A stretch of DNA of 64,000 nt from Piliocolobus tephrosceles (Eukaryota > Chordata > Mammalia > Primates > Cercopithecidae). Below, piece after piece: positions 1 through 10,443 of the stretch. Made by a program: the position numbers and the translations under genes. Below the pieces are notes generated by a model. It saw only the letters and a list, made by a program, of their open reading frames with translations, was not told the origin of the DNA and did no database searches. How positions within the stretch are numbered: the first letter of the stretch is position 1; each line of letters begins with the position of its first letter. Where the stretch lies: assembly GCF_002776525.5 (NCBI RefSeq), contig NC_045441.1, forward strand, positions 129,441,218 to 129,505,217. The letters are read 5' to 3'.

Positions 1-13
1 ATATATATATATT
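1..13. repeat. (TA)n microsatellite at window edge
   Basis: A run of alternating A and T starts the window and is cut by its edge, so its full length is unknown. Confidence 0.8.
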
Positions 14-203
14 CTTGTGCCTAGTACTTTACCACAAATACAGTGTAATATCATCAGTCCCGAACTGCATTCTGCATTACTTTTGTAAGAACACTAGTTA
101 ATTTGTATAAGAAATTATACAGCTTTTTATGCTTTAGGGGTTAAACAATATCTTTGGGGGGAACTAATTTATTTTCATCACTCTAAATGTGGTGGTAGCT
201 CTA

Positions 204-507
204 TTTTTTTTTTTTTTTTTTTGGAGAGGGAGTCTTGCTTTGTCGCCCATGCTGGAGTGCAGTGGTGTGATCTTGTCTCACTGCAACCTCCACCTCCTGG
301 GTTCAAGTGATTCTTCTGCCTCAGCCTCCCAAGTAGCTGGGATTAAAGGCATATGCCACCAAACCCAGCTAATTTTTTTGTATTTTTAGTAGAGATGGGG
401 TTTTGCCCTGTTGGTCAGGCTGGTCTCGAACTCCTGAAATCAAGGAATCTGCCTGCCTTGACCTTCCAAAGTGCTAGGATTACAGGCATGAGCCACCGCG
501 CCCGGCC
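204..507 (-). mobile_element. Alu (AluS type), full length
   Basis: It runs from a poly-T run (reversed A tail) to GCGCCCGGCC. Imperfect target-site copies with the core GTAGCTCT flank it (near 192-203 and 510-520). Confidence 0.95.
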
Positions 508-849
508 AGTGTAGCTCTCATAAAGTGTATTGGTTTGTTTGTTTGTTTGTTTTTTAAATCAAAAGCCAATTGAACAATAGGATAAATAGGCTGATAAATA
601 TTTGGGCTAAATAGTATTTTAATATTTGTCTTCAACTTGATTTGTCTGTTTAATTGAAAAGGATTGTAAGAGTTATTGTTGGATTTTCTGGCCTACTATA
701 ACATTCAAAATTCCTGTTGAGTTTCTTTGTGTTTACAAGGAAAGGACTGAACTTTTTCTCATCAAAATTAGCTTTTTCCCCACAAATAAATTATCAGGTT
801 AAACTTGCAACAACAACAACAACAAAAAGCATAGACCATACACCAGCTC
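508..849. other. AT-rich single-copy stretch
   Basis: It contains a (GTTT)n run at about 529-552 and an (AAC)n run near 808-826. I recognise nothing else in it. Confidence 0.6.
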
Positions 850-1436
850 TATAAGGTGTCATCACCCGGATGGTAGATGGTCCTGTGACTCTTCAAAAGC
901 TCATTCCATTGTTCTATTGGGCCAGCTGCTTCAGGGTGGTGGGAAACATGGTAAGACTAGTAAATTCCATGAGCAGGAGCCCACTGACCCACTTAATTTG
1001 CTGTGAAATGACTTCCTTGGTCAGAAGTAATGCCATATGGCCTACCTTGACGGTGGGTAGGGCATTCTATAAGTCCACTTACTGTGGCTCTGGCAGAAGT
1101 ATTGTGGGTAGGGAAGGAAAATTCATGTCCATAGTAAGTACCTATTCCAGCAAGTACAAAGTACTTCCCCTTTCATAATGGAGGTGACCTGATGTAATCA
1201 ACCTGCCACCAGGCAGCTGATTGGTCCTCTTGGGGAATGGTGCCCTACAAGGGCCTCAGTATGGGCTGTGATCTGTTGTCAGTTCAGGCTTGGAGGGTAG
1301 AAGACCAGGTTTCTAAGCCTTTGCATCCCTTTATTGCTGCTGCTATGTCCCCTTTGTTTGTGAGTTCATTGAGCAAGGATGGAGTGGCTGGAGAAAAGGC
1401 ACTGAATGATGTCTACAGAATGAGTGTATCAATTAA
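850..1436 (-). mobile_element. ERVL-type endogenous retrovirus internal fragment (pol, integrase region), decayed
   Basis: I recognise this sequence as the antisense form of the integrase part of pol from an ERVL/MaLR-class (class III) endogenous retrovirus. Markers include GCTGTGAAATGACTTCCTTG and CAACCTGCCACCAGG. No continuous coding frame remains, so it is an inert relic. No matching LTR pair could be placed; the sequence to the left is unrelated and that to the right is unresolved. The family assignment is from memory and unaligned. Confidence 0.7.
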
Positions 1437-1481
1437 GGGTTTAATCAGAGAGGCAGACCCATTAGGATACATATTTCTCTC

Positions 1482-1504
1482 TGTGTGTGTGTGTGTATGT
1501 GTGC
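1482..1504. repeat. (GT)n microsatellite
   Basis: It is a short imperfect GT run interrupted by TATG. Confidence 0.8.
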
Positions 1505-2203
1505 ATATATTTGTTGTGCAAATTTGATCTTAGTAATTGTGAGGCTGATTAAGCAACTGTGTGTATGTTGTCCTCCTGGATGGGATGTCTGATGCTAGAG
1601 AGTCAAGTTCACAGGGCAGGTGGTTAGGAGGGAAATGGATATAAATAGAGAAGAGCAGGACAGCCTGTAACCTGCAAGCACAAGCTGGAACCCAGCAGCA
1701 TAGACTGGAACCTGTGCCAATCTCACTGCCCCGAGATTGAGGGTCTGGATGTCCTGAAGAAGCCAGTGCCTGTTGTCGTAGAGCTGCCCCACCTGGCCCA
1801 GGAGTTGGAGAAGCTAAAGGAGGATCAGGGAAGGTGGAGTAGCTGCAGGCATGGCTGCCATTCACACCGATGAGGGGAGCCTGCAGGTTAAATGACAACA
1901 GGTAAATGACAAAATGGTGACTGCTTCACTTCCACCCTCCAGTTCTCTCTTGTGGCCCACCCCAACTGGGGACATAGTGGGAGGGAATTCTGAGAAACGG
2001 AGTTCAACGCAGCCAGGCTGACATATTTTAAAGTCAGCACAACTGCTCCCTTCTCAAGTTGGCACCCACACACTCCTCTTTTCACCACACTTATCCTCCC
2101 GTTACGGACAGTAACAAAGTGACGCTTCCTCCTAACAGAATGCAGCCATCCCACAAATCCACACATACCCTTTTCCCAGCAAAGATGCAAACTCCCTTTT
2201 TGT
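1505..2203. other. Unassigned stretch, possibly old retroviral or LTR DNA
   Basis: It borders the ERVL relic and has a repeat-like look (CCTGAAGAAGCCAGTGCCTG), but I cannot name a family. Two overlapping minus-strand open frames of 122 and 120 codons show no recognisable protein. Confidence 0.35.
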
Positions 2204-2312
2204 CTTCTTCTAGCTGATTCACACTCCCTTTTTGTGCATTTTATTATCACTCTTTAAACTGTATATAAACACATCATAAGCTTCTTCCTCGCTGATTCAC
2301 ACTCCCCCTTTG
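2204..2312. repeat. Pair of direct repeats of about 31 bp, spacing 77 bp
   Basis: The first copy (2204-2234) and the second (2281-2312) share CTTCTTC, then GCTGATTCACACTCCC and a T-rich end. The sequence between them occurs once. Confidence 0.7.
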
Positions 2313-3060
2313 AGATCCTATAACTGAAACACTGAGAGAGAAAACTAATTTCTATTAACACGCCTTATGTTAGATGTTAAGGGGATAGGAGAGGGGAAGA
2401 TAAGGAAAATATTTAGTTAATTCATAAATACAAACATATTTGTATCAAAATCATGACTATGGTTCTCATTTCTGCCATTGGTCACATGTCTGTAGTTGAC
2501 ATGGATAATTACCTGCCACCCCCCATTCACTTCTAGTTGCCAATTTGTTATTTAATACACAAGAGAGATTTTTGTTTTTAAGTTCCAAATATACTGTTAC
2601 TATCATCAACATTTTACTAAAATGCCATCAAAAGAAAAAAGGGCATCTTACCACCAAAAAAAATAATAATAATAGTAATAAGAGGAGCAGAATCTCAGAA
2701 TAAAGTGTCCTTGCAAATAAACACCGTAATTGGCAACTTACTCTGACACGTCAAAAATTTTTAAAACACGGAATGTCCTAAAAAAAAAAAAAGTCAAGCA
2801 AAAGAAATTGCAGCATAAAATATTATCCTAAGATGTGGCATTGCATTTTCATTTTTAAATTGTGAACACTGCATACAAGTGAAAGAGCGCATATGATGTG
2901 GATATCTAGTTTTAAAGAACGATAATGAAATGCACAACAGATAATACAAAACTCTCCTGGTGCCTTGGAAGGCCCTGGTGCCCCTCATCACCTTCCTCTC
3001 TAGCTCTTGGAGGACACTGCCATCCTGTGTATTTATTAATCACTTCCTGTATTCATTCTC
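2313..3060. other. AT-rich single-copy stretch
   Basis: It contains A-rich runs near 2655-2680 and 2780-2792. I recognise no gene or repeat family. Confidence 0.5.
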
Positions 3061-3125
3061 TCTCTATATATATATATATGATGTTATAAATATATATATG
3101 ATTATATATATGAGATATATATGAT
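3061..3125. repeat. (TA)n-rich microsatellite cluster
   Basis: Several TATATA blocks are interrupted by GATG, GATT and GAG motifs. Confidence 0.85.
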
Positions 3126-3130
3126 TTTTG

Positions 3131-3235
3131 TTGTTGTTGTTCTTTTTATTTTTGATGAAGTCTTGCTCTGTTGCCTATACTGGAGTGCAGTGGGACGATC
3201 TCAGCTCACTGCAACCTCCGCCGACCAGGTTCAAG
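3131..3235 (-). mobile_element. Alu fragment, apparent local copy of the Alu at 4385
   Basis: It starts with GTTGTTGTTCTTTTTATTTT and shares the unusual variants TTTTTGATGAAGTC and GCCGACCAG with the element beginning near 4378. It stops abruptly at TTCAAGATATAC. Confidence 0.85.
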
Positions 3236-3277
3236 ATATACATATATTTTGTTGTTGTTGTTGTTTTGCTTGTTAGT

Positions 3278-3561
3278 TTTTGAGACAGAGTCTTGCTCTG
3301 TCACCCAGGCTGGAGTGCAATGGCACCATCTCGGCTCACTGCAACCTCCACCTCCCGGGTTCAAGTGATTCTCCTGCCTCAGCCTCCCAAGCAACTGGGA
3401 TTATGGGTGCTGGTCACCACACCTGGCTAATTTTTGTATTTTTAGTAGAGACAGGGTTTCACTATGTTGGCCAGGCTGGTCTCTAACTCCTGACCTGGTG
3501 ATCCACCCGCCTTGGCCTCCCAAAGTGCTGGGATTACAGGCGTAAGCCACCACACCCGGCC
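3278..3561 (-). mobile_element. Alu (AluS type), full length
   Basis: It runs from TTTTTGAGACAGAG to CACACCCGGCC and is preceded by a (TTG)n run. Confidence 0.95.
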
Positions 3562-3642
3562 TCTCTTTATATTTTGCTGCCTATGTCTCAACCCAGGAAC
3601 AAGGCATTAATTAGTTTGGCCTCTTTCTATTGTTGTTACTGT

Positions 3643-3676
3643 TTTTTCTTTGTTTGTTTGTTTGTTTGTTTGTTTT
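3643..3676. repeat. (GTTT)n microsatellite
   Basis: TTTG units form the reversed tail of the adjacent Alu. Confidence 0.85.
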
Positions 3677-3829
3677 GAGATGGAGTCTCACTCTGTCGCC
3701 CCGCTAGAATACAGTGGCGAGATCTCAGCTCAATGCAAACTCTGCCTCCTGGGTTCAAGCAATTCTCCTGCCTCAGTCTCCCGAGTAGCTGGGATTACAG
3801 GTACCCGCCACCACATCCGGCTATTATTT
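3677..3829 (-). mobile_element. Alu, right-arm part, interrupted by a second Alu
   Basis: The sequence from GAGATGGAGTCTCACTC to CACCACATCCGGCTA stops where the next Alu begins. A separate older fragment resumes after it. Confidence 0.85.
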
Positions 3830-4119
3830 GTTTTTTTGAGGCAGAGTTTCGCTCTTATTGCCCAGGCTGAAGTGCAATGGTGCAATCTTGGCTCACTGCA
3901 ACCTCTGCCTTCCTGGTTCAAGCAATTCTCCTGTCTCAGCCTCCTGAGTAGCTGGGATTACAGGCACGCACCACCATAGACAGCTAATTTTTTTTTTTTT
4001 CTAGAGATGGGATTTCGCCATGTTGGCCAGGCTGGTCTTGAACTTCTGACCTCAGGCGATCCACCCACCTCAGCCTCCTAAAGTGATGGGATTACAGGCG
4101 TGAGCCACCACACCCAGCC
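3830..4119 (-). mobile_element. Alu, full length
   Basis: It runs from TTTTTTTGAGGCAGAG to CACACCCAGCC, in the same orientation as its neighbours. Confidence 0.95.
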
Positions 4120-4120
4120 A

Positions 4121-4280
4121 TGTTGTTTTTTTTTAGAGACAGGGTCTTGCTATGTTTCCCAGTGGCTGCCCATCAGCATAATCATAGCTCACTGTAACCT
4201 TGAACTCCTGGGCTCAAGCAATTCTCCCACTCAGCCTCCTGAGCAGCTAGGACTACAGGCATGCACTACCACATCCAGCT
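4121..4280 (-). mobile_element. Old Alu (AluJ or FLAM type), partial
   Basis: It contains TAGAGACAGGGTCTTGC and GCTCACTGTAACCTTGAAC and ends at CACATCCAGCT. It is divergent from the consensus and truncated. Confidence 0.8.
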
Positions 4281-4384
4281 TGCTTTTACTGTTTCTGTGA
4301 AAGGAATCATGTTGTATATGACTTGCTTTTTTTCCCTCTTCAAAATAATGGTTTTCCTTTTTTGTCGTTGTTGCTGTTGTTGTT

Positions 4385-4669
4385 CTTTTTATTTTTGATG
4401 AAGTCTTGCTCTGTTGCCCAGATTGGAGTGCAGTGGCACGATCTCAGCTCACTGCAACCTCTGCCGACCAGCTTCAAGCAATTCTCCTGCCTCAGCCTCC
4501 GGAGTAGCTGGGATTACAGGTGCTCACTCCAGCTGATTTTTGTCTTTTAGTAAAGATGGGATTTCACCATGTTGGTCAGGCTGGTCTCGAACTCCTGACC
4601 TCAAGTGATCCACCTGCCTCAGCCTCCCAAAGTGCTGGAATTACAGGTATGAGCCACCGCACCCAGCCC
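4385..4669 (-). mobile_element. Alu (AluS type) with target-site duplication
   Basis: It is flanked by two copies of CAAAATAATGGTTTTC (near 4342 and 4675). It carries the private variants GATGAAGTC and GCCGACCAG that reappear at 3131-3235. Confidence 0.95.
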
Positions 4670-4699
4670 CCACTCAAAATAATGGTTTTCTTGATTGAT

Positions 4700-4825
4700 T
4701 CCTGGTTCACTGATTGCTATCTTCTCCCTGGGTCCTCACATGGCCAAACTGGTGAGGGAGCTCATTGGGGTTAGGAGTTTTACATATGAATTTGGTGGGG
4801 GACACGAACATTCAGACCATTGCAG
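4700..4825 (-). mobile_element. MaLR LTR fragment (MST/MLT1 type), internally deleted
   Basis: TCCTCACATGGCC and CATATGAATTTGGTGGGGGA followed by ACACGAACATTCAG match the antisense form of MaLR LTRs as I remember them. The middle is missing, and an Alu fragment follows. Confidence 0.65.
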
Positions 4826-4951
4826 GACTGGGACTACAGGTACGTGCCACCATACCTGGCTAATTTTTGTATTTTTAGTAGAGACAGGGTTTCACTATGT
4901 TGGCCAGGCTGGTCTTGAACTCCTGACCTTGTGATCCACTCACCTCGGCCT
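4826..4951 (-). mobile_element. Alu fragment (5' part of the consensus)
   Basis: It starts inside the element at CTGGGACTACAGG and ends at CACCTCGGCC, so it lacks both the tail and the terminal block. Confidence 0.9.
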
Positions 4952-5494
4952 ACAAGGGCTCGCCAGAGCCCTATGAGGAGAAGCTGGAATGGCCACTTTA
5001 TTTATGCAGCAGTCATTGCTGAAAACCCAGTTTCACCCACACTTGTGGCTGGAGAGGGAAGCAAGGCTCCTCATGCCCTCGTTATGTTTTTGTGGGTAAC
5101 AGCCTCCAGGTTTCCAGTGGTTTCTACGGGGCAGGCAGTCCAGGGGCCCTAATGTTGGCTGCAAGGGCTGGTCACCAGCCGATCATTCACTGGGGTAGCC
5201 CAACTTCAGGCTCTGGTCACCCCCCAGCAGTTGGAAAATCACCTTCAAAGGTGCTGTGAGCAGGTGAACTTCACAGACCCACACAAGAGCATGGGCTGGC
5301 CTTGGGAACTGCTGCCCTGTTGGTTAATAGCCCAATAGGTTAACAGGATAGGCCTAGGCTACTTTTACCAGATCCCTGGATCTCTCTAAAAAAAAAGATC
5401 CTGACGATACCAGTCTCTGGATCCTTTCTAGAAATACAGAATCAAATGCCGTAGCAGAGGACAAATGAATCTGAATCTTGCTTTTTTTTTATGT
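4952..5494. other. Single-copy stretch
   Basis: Moderate GC content, no repeat family recognised, and only short open frames (up to 73 codons) that look like chance. Confidence 0.5.
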
Positions 5495-5817
5495 TTTTTT
5501 TTTTTTTTTTTTTGAGACGGGGTCTCACTCTCACCCAGGCTGGAGTGCAGTGGCGCAATTATACTATATAATAGCTCACTGCAGCTCCAACACCTACCTG
5601 GCCAACCCTGGAGCTCAAGAGATCCTCCCACCTCAGCCTCCTGAGTAGCTGGGACTACAGGCATGTGTCACCATGCCCAGTTAATTTTTTATTTTTTTGT
5701 AGAGACAGGATCCCCCTGTCTTGCCCAGGCTGGTCTCAAACTCCTGGGCTCAAGTGATCCTCCCTCCTCAACCTCCCAAAGTGCTGGGTTTACAGGCGTG
5801 AGCCATTGCACCTGGCC
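5495..5817 (-). mobile_element. Old Alu (AluJ type)
   Basis: It runs from a poly-T run to TTGCACCTGGCC. Imperfect target-site copies CTGAATCTTGC and CTGAATTTTGC flank it. Confidence 0.93.
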
Positions 5818-5904
5818 TGAATTTTGCATTTTAATAAGATCCCAGGTGACCTGTACCCATGTTCAAGGTTGGGAAGGACTGGCCTACATCTTTCACTGTG
5901 TGCG

Positions 5905-6225
5905 TATTTTTAAATAAATGTTTCCATTAAAATAAAACACACACACAGAATCATTTGATAAATTATCACAAAGTGAATCCATAGAGGCACCCAGCCCCCA
6001 GATTAAGAAATAGAATAGGGCTAGGGTTAATAGCACCCTAGAAGTTCTCTTTCCCAGACACTCACCCCCTATTCTGGTCCCCAAAGGTAACCAATATTCT
6101 AGCTTCTAACAGCATAAGTTAATTTGAAAATCCACATTTGTTCTTCATATATAAGGAATCATAATGCACATTTTTTTGTGTGTCTGTCTGCTTTTGTTTG
6201 TGAGGTTCTGAATCCCTCGCTAGGA
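5905..6225 (-). mobile_element. Old L1 3'-end fragment
   Basis: GATTAAGAAATAGAAT, CCCCAAAGGTAACCA and AAGGAATCATAATG match the antisense 3' region of mammalian-wide L1 elements as I recall them. Confidence 0.7.
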
Positions 6226-6825
6226 ACCCCAGCTTTCCACTGTGTACTTACACATTTTATACTGCTTTCTCGTGTTTCCTGAGTCTTCCATCACCAGAAA
6301 ACTGTAAAGTTAAGGAAAGCCCATTTTATCCAAATAAATATTTAGCGATCACCTACGCTGTGCCAGGACTGTGGGGGACTGAACCCCAAAATGTGTTGCC
6401 AAATCGAGGGTTCCATGTCATGTGAGGCATCTTGCCTAAGTAGTTTTCAGGGATGTGGAAGATTCACATCGGTATGTGAATTCAGTCTCTGAAAGGAATT
6501 CATTACCTACCCTAAAGACACCCCAAACTGCAGTTTAGCGCACAGCTACCAAGCGACAGCAGGCTTCTCGCTTACGTCTCTAGAACGCATCATAAAACGT
6601 AGTTCCCAGGAGCTTCTGCCTCGATGATTTCTACTTTTCTTCAAGTGTTATTTGGTTAAATATTGAGATTCCCTCAGCTAAAAGCTATAACTCTCGCAGA
6701 AAGCCCTTGACGCTTGTTCTTCTCAGGGCTTCGAGAAATAAATTATGCACGGATACTTTCCCCATTGATGGCTGTGACACTTAAGCCCTCTTGTTTAATT
6801 GTTTAATTTTTTAACTTTTAAAATA
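6226..6825. other. Single-copy stretch
   Basis: I recognise no gene, RNA or repeat in it. Confidence 0.5.
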
Positions 6826-7113
6826 TTTTTGAGACAGGGTCTCACTCTGTCGCCCAGGCTGCAGGGCAGTGGTGCAATCTCAGCTCACTGCGGCCTCCAC
6901 CTCCTGGGTTCAAGCGATTCTCCTGCCTCAGCCTCCCGAGTAGCTGGGACTACAGGCACCCGCCACCACACCTGACTAATTTTTTGTATTTTTAGTAGAG
7001 ACAGAGTTTCACCATGTTGGCCAGGCTGGTCTCGAACTCCTGACCTCGAGTGATGTGCCTGCCTTGGCCTCCCAAAGTGTTGGGATTACAGGTGTGAGCC
7101 CCCACATCCAGCC
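6826..7113 (-). mobile_element. Alu (AluS type)
   Basis: It runs from TTTTTGAGACAGGG to CCCACATCCAGCC with both arms present. Confidence 0.95.
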
Positions 7114-7961
7114 CCCAAGAACATTTTTTAGTACTATCATTCTGCAGTCATGTGGCTACTTGTGTCAGCTGCAGAGCGTCATGTTTTGCTAAGTGTCTGG
7201 TTCCAGCTGAATCTTAAGAAAAGGTGATTCACTTTGCCTTTTTCCTTCCATAAGCTTTTCTGCCCTAACAGAAGGAATACTGTAAAAGTGCAGCACCTCT
7301 TAATAGCATCACCCTCTGATCTCTTCAGGTGAAAGTCATTTCATTTAAAATAGCAAGGTCCTGAATCATGTCCATCAATTTTCATATGATCTCAGTCTGG
7401 GTCCTGTTGTATTTGGCTGGCTCGTTTTCTAACTGCTGTAGCGATTCTAACCCTCGGAACGTGTCTGTAGGTCTGGTTCTCGTAACCAAATGGATGGGAG
7501 ATGGGAGCATACCAAGATATTGGGAACAATTCAACGATCCCATTGTCTCCACCCAGAGGAACAGCTCTGCAGCAGCCCCAAGTGGCTACACATGCCAGGT
7601 CTGCCTAACTGGACATAGGTGTTAGCCCATCACCTGAGCAAAGGAGGGAAGCAGAACCCTCCCTGCCTGTCATGTTCAGAGCTCATTAGTTCCCACACAA
7701 TCACATTAGGTTACAGATTTCCTGCGTGCCGGTTCCCTGGCAGTACCCTAGCCACAAGTTGAGCCAACAGTTTTCATTACAAACTGCCTTGGTCAGTACA
7801 AAGGAACCATCTTATATTTCTTCCAGAGAGCAAAACATGCTAGACTCTTAGTATTCTTAGTATTGGCTTCACTGCAGATGAAAGAGGTGGTTGCAGAACT
7901 CATCCTCTTCCTAAAATATATATTTCTCTGTTTTCAGTTCTCTAAAGAAATAGAGCTCCAT
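7114..7961. other. Single-copy stretch
   Basis: An 85-codon plus-strand frame at 7368-7625 begins with a hydrophobic run. It matches no protein I know and lies in sequence without any splice or promoter signal I can defend. Confidence 0.5.
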
Positions 7962-8283
7962 GGCCTGGCACAGTGGCTCACACCTGTAATCCCAGCACTT
8001 TGGGAGGCCAAGGCAGGTGGATCACTTGAGGTCAGGAGTTTGAGACCAGCCTGACCAATATGGTGAAACCCCATCTCTACTAAAATTACAAAACATTAGC
8101 TGGTCGTGGTTGCATGTGCCTATAGTCCCAGCTTCTCAGGAGGCTGAGACAGGAGAATCTCTTGAACCTGGGAGGCAGGGAGGTTGCAGTGAGCTGAGAT
8201 CGGGCCTCTGCACTGTAGTCTGGGTGACAGAGCAAGAGTGCGTCTCAAGAAAAAGAAAAGAAAAGAAAGAAAGAAAAAAAAAA
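7962..8283 (+). mobile_element. Alu (AluS type) with target-site duplication
   Basis: The copies AGAAATAGAGCTCCATG and AGAAACAGAGCTCCATG bracket it. The A tail has turned into AAAG/AAAGA repeats. Confidence 0.95.
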
Positions 8284-8301
8284 AGAAACAGAGCTCCATG
8301 A

Positions 8302-8485
8302 TCAACCCTTGTGACTCCAAGTGTGGCCCATGAACCAACCACAGCAGCATCATTTGGAGCTTGCTAGAAATGCAAACATCTCAGCCCCACTCCAGACCAC
8401 CTGGGCTAGAATCTGCACTTTAACCAGATCTTCAGGTGATTCACAATGGTAGGCACATGCAAATTCGAAAACTACTCCAGAGAAA
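8302..8485 (+). mobile_element. MER20-like hAT DNA transposon
   Basis: GAGCTTGCTAGAAATGCAAA, CAGCCCCACTCCAGACC and TTCAGGTGATTCACA match the MER20 consensus as I remember it. The ends are eroded. Confidence 0.75.
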
Positions 8486-8885
8486 TCACCCAAAGCCCCA
8501 CTAGTAGACAGTATCTGCCTTACATCTGTGACCTTCTGGCAAGTAATTCATGATCACTAAATGTGAGCCTCTTTCCTTCTCCCTCTTAAAACCCAGGGCA
8601 CCACCAGAGAAGCTTAGAGGGAGGAAGGGAAGGAGAAACAGGCCCAGAAGATGAAGCACGTGGAGAAAGAAGGAGTACTGAAGATGGAAGAGTGAAAAAT
8701 GAAAGGGCTTGGGGTGGTCTTCAGAGCCTCCGCATAAGGGGTTCTAGGCCTTCAGGGTGTTCTCCATAGTCACACGCTGCCTCCTAGAGTTACCTAGTTA
8801 ATAGTCTTTAAATATGACTCACTTTTTAACTTTGATGACTTTTGAAAAGAAAGTGCATGTCTCAGGTTTTATGTGCATGTTATTT
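8486..8885. other. Single-copy stretch
   Basis: It has a purine-rich middle part and nothing I recognise. Confidence 0.5.
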
Positions 8886-9176
8886 TTCTTTTTGAGACAG
8901 GGTGTCACTTTGTTGTCCAAGCTGGAGTGCAGTGGCACTATCTCAGCTCATGGCAACCTCCGCCCCCCCCAGGCTCAAGCCATCCTCCCACCTCAGCCTC
9001 CCAAGTAGCTGGGACGACAGGCATGTGCCACTACACCTGGCTAATTTTTGTGTTTTTGTAGAGCCAGAGTTTTGCCATGTCACCCAGGCTGGTCTTGAAC
9101 TCCTGGGCTCAAGTGATCCGCCCACTTTGCCCTCCCAAAGCGCTTGGATTACAGGTATGAGCCACCATGCCCAGCC
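8886..9176 (-). mobile_element. Alu (AluJ/S type)
   Basis: It runs from CTTTTTGAGACAGGGTG to CCATGCCCAGCC and contains an unusual run of eight C (CGCCCCCCCCAGG). Confidence 0.93.
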
Positions 9177-9357
9177 ATATTTTTTTCCAATACACATTAA
9201 AATAGATTCGTAGCTATTAACATTTTGTGAAGTGTTGTTTGTAACCACTGCAGACGATCCCTGGGGATACCTGCTCTGGAAGAATGATAGTCCAAGTGGT
9301 GCAGGAAGTCCCCTGAGAGCTGGCAAAAAATCTACAAGGTTGGTTCTATATCCTCTT

Positions 9358-9388
9358 TTGTGTGTGTGTGTATGTGTGTATGTGTGTG
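9358..9388. repeat. (GT)n microsatellite
   Basis: Imperfect GT units replace the usual poly-T at the tail side of the next Alu. Confidence 0.85.
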
Positions 9389-9657
9389 ACTGAGTCTTGC
9401 TCTGTCATCCAGGCTGGAGTGCATTGGCGCGATCTCAGCTCACTGCAACCTCCGCCTCCCAGATTCAAGTGATCTTCCTGCCTCAGCCTCCCGAGTAGCT
9501 GGGATTACAGCCTTCCACCACCATGCCTGGTTAATTTTTGTATTTTTAGTAGAGATGGGATTTCACCATGTTGGTCAGGCTGGTCTCGAATTCCTGACCT
9601 CAGGTGATCCACCCGCCAAAGTGCTGGGATTATAAGTGTGAGGCACAGTGTCTGGCT
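9389..9657 (-). mobile_element. Alu with small internal deletion
   Basis: It starts at GACTGAGTCTTGC. The CCTCCCAAAG block is shortened to CCACCCGCCAAAG. Confidence 0.92.
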
Positions 9658-9659
9658 TT

Positions 9660-9690
9660 TTTCTTCTTCTTCTTCTTCTTCTTCTTTTCT
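9660..9690. repeat. (TTC)n microsatellite in an Alu tail
   Basis: TTC repeats followed by T-rich sequence form the reversed tail of the next Alu. Confidence 0.85.
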
Positions 9691-9969
9691 TTTTGAGACA
9701 GGGTCTTTCTCTGTCACCCAGGCTGGAGTGCAGTGATATGATCACAGCTCACTGCAGCCTCGACCTCCGATCCTCCCTCCTGAGTAGCTAAGACCACAGG
9801 TACGCACTGCCATGCCTGGTCAATTTTTTTTTTTTTTTTTTTTTTTTTTAGTAGAGATGGAGTCTCATTATGTTGGCCAGGCTGGTCTCAAACTCCCGGG
9901 CTCAAGTGATCCTCCCACCTTGGTCTCCCAAAGTGCTGGGACTACAGGCATGAGCCACTGTACTGGGCT
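9691..9969 (-). mobile_element. Old Alu (AluJ type)
   Basis: It contains GATCACAGCTCACTGCAGCC and a long middle poly-T run at about 9823-9850, and ends at GTACTGGGC. Confidence 0.92.
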
Positions 9970-10141
9970 GAGGTTCATACTATTTTCTCATGTGTCTAAA
10001 CTGCATTGCAAGACACAAGGGTGTAGTATAATAGTTGTTATTCAAGCAAGTTAAAGTGGCAGTCCACTGCAGATCAGGAGGACCACTCACACGAACCTGC
10101 TTAAGGGTAGTGGCAAGAACTTGGGATAATGACCGTAGATT

Positions 10142-10443
10142 AGGCTAAGCGCAGTGGCTCACACCTGTAATCCCAGCACTTCGGGAGGCTGAGGCAGGCA
10201 GACCACTTGAGGTCAGGAGTTTGAGATCAGCCTGGCCAACATGGTGAAACCCCGTTTCTACTAAAAATACAAAAATTAGCTGGGCATGGTGGCAGGTGCC
10301 TGTAGTCCCAGCTACTCAGGAGGCTGAGGCAGGAGAATTGGTTGAACCCACGAGGCACAGGCTGCACTGGGTCGAGATTACGCCACTGCACTCCAGCCCG
10401 GGCAACAGAGCGAGACTCTATCTCAACGACAACAACAAAAAAA
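10142..10443 (+). mobile_element. Alu (AluS type)
   Basis: It starts GGCTAAGCGCAGTGGCTC and ends in an (AAC)n/A tail. Diverged target-site copies contain GTAGATTA on both sides. Confidence 0.95.

Noticed and set aside
850..1178. 102-codon plus-strand frame in the ERVL region
   Set aside because: It reads the antisense strand of a decayed pol fragment, so it is not a gene of any kind.
7368..7625. 85-codon frame with a signal-peptide-like start
   Set aside because: The hydrophobic start followed by cysteines looked like a small secreted protein, but there is no family match I know, no exon structure and no supporting context.
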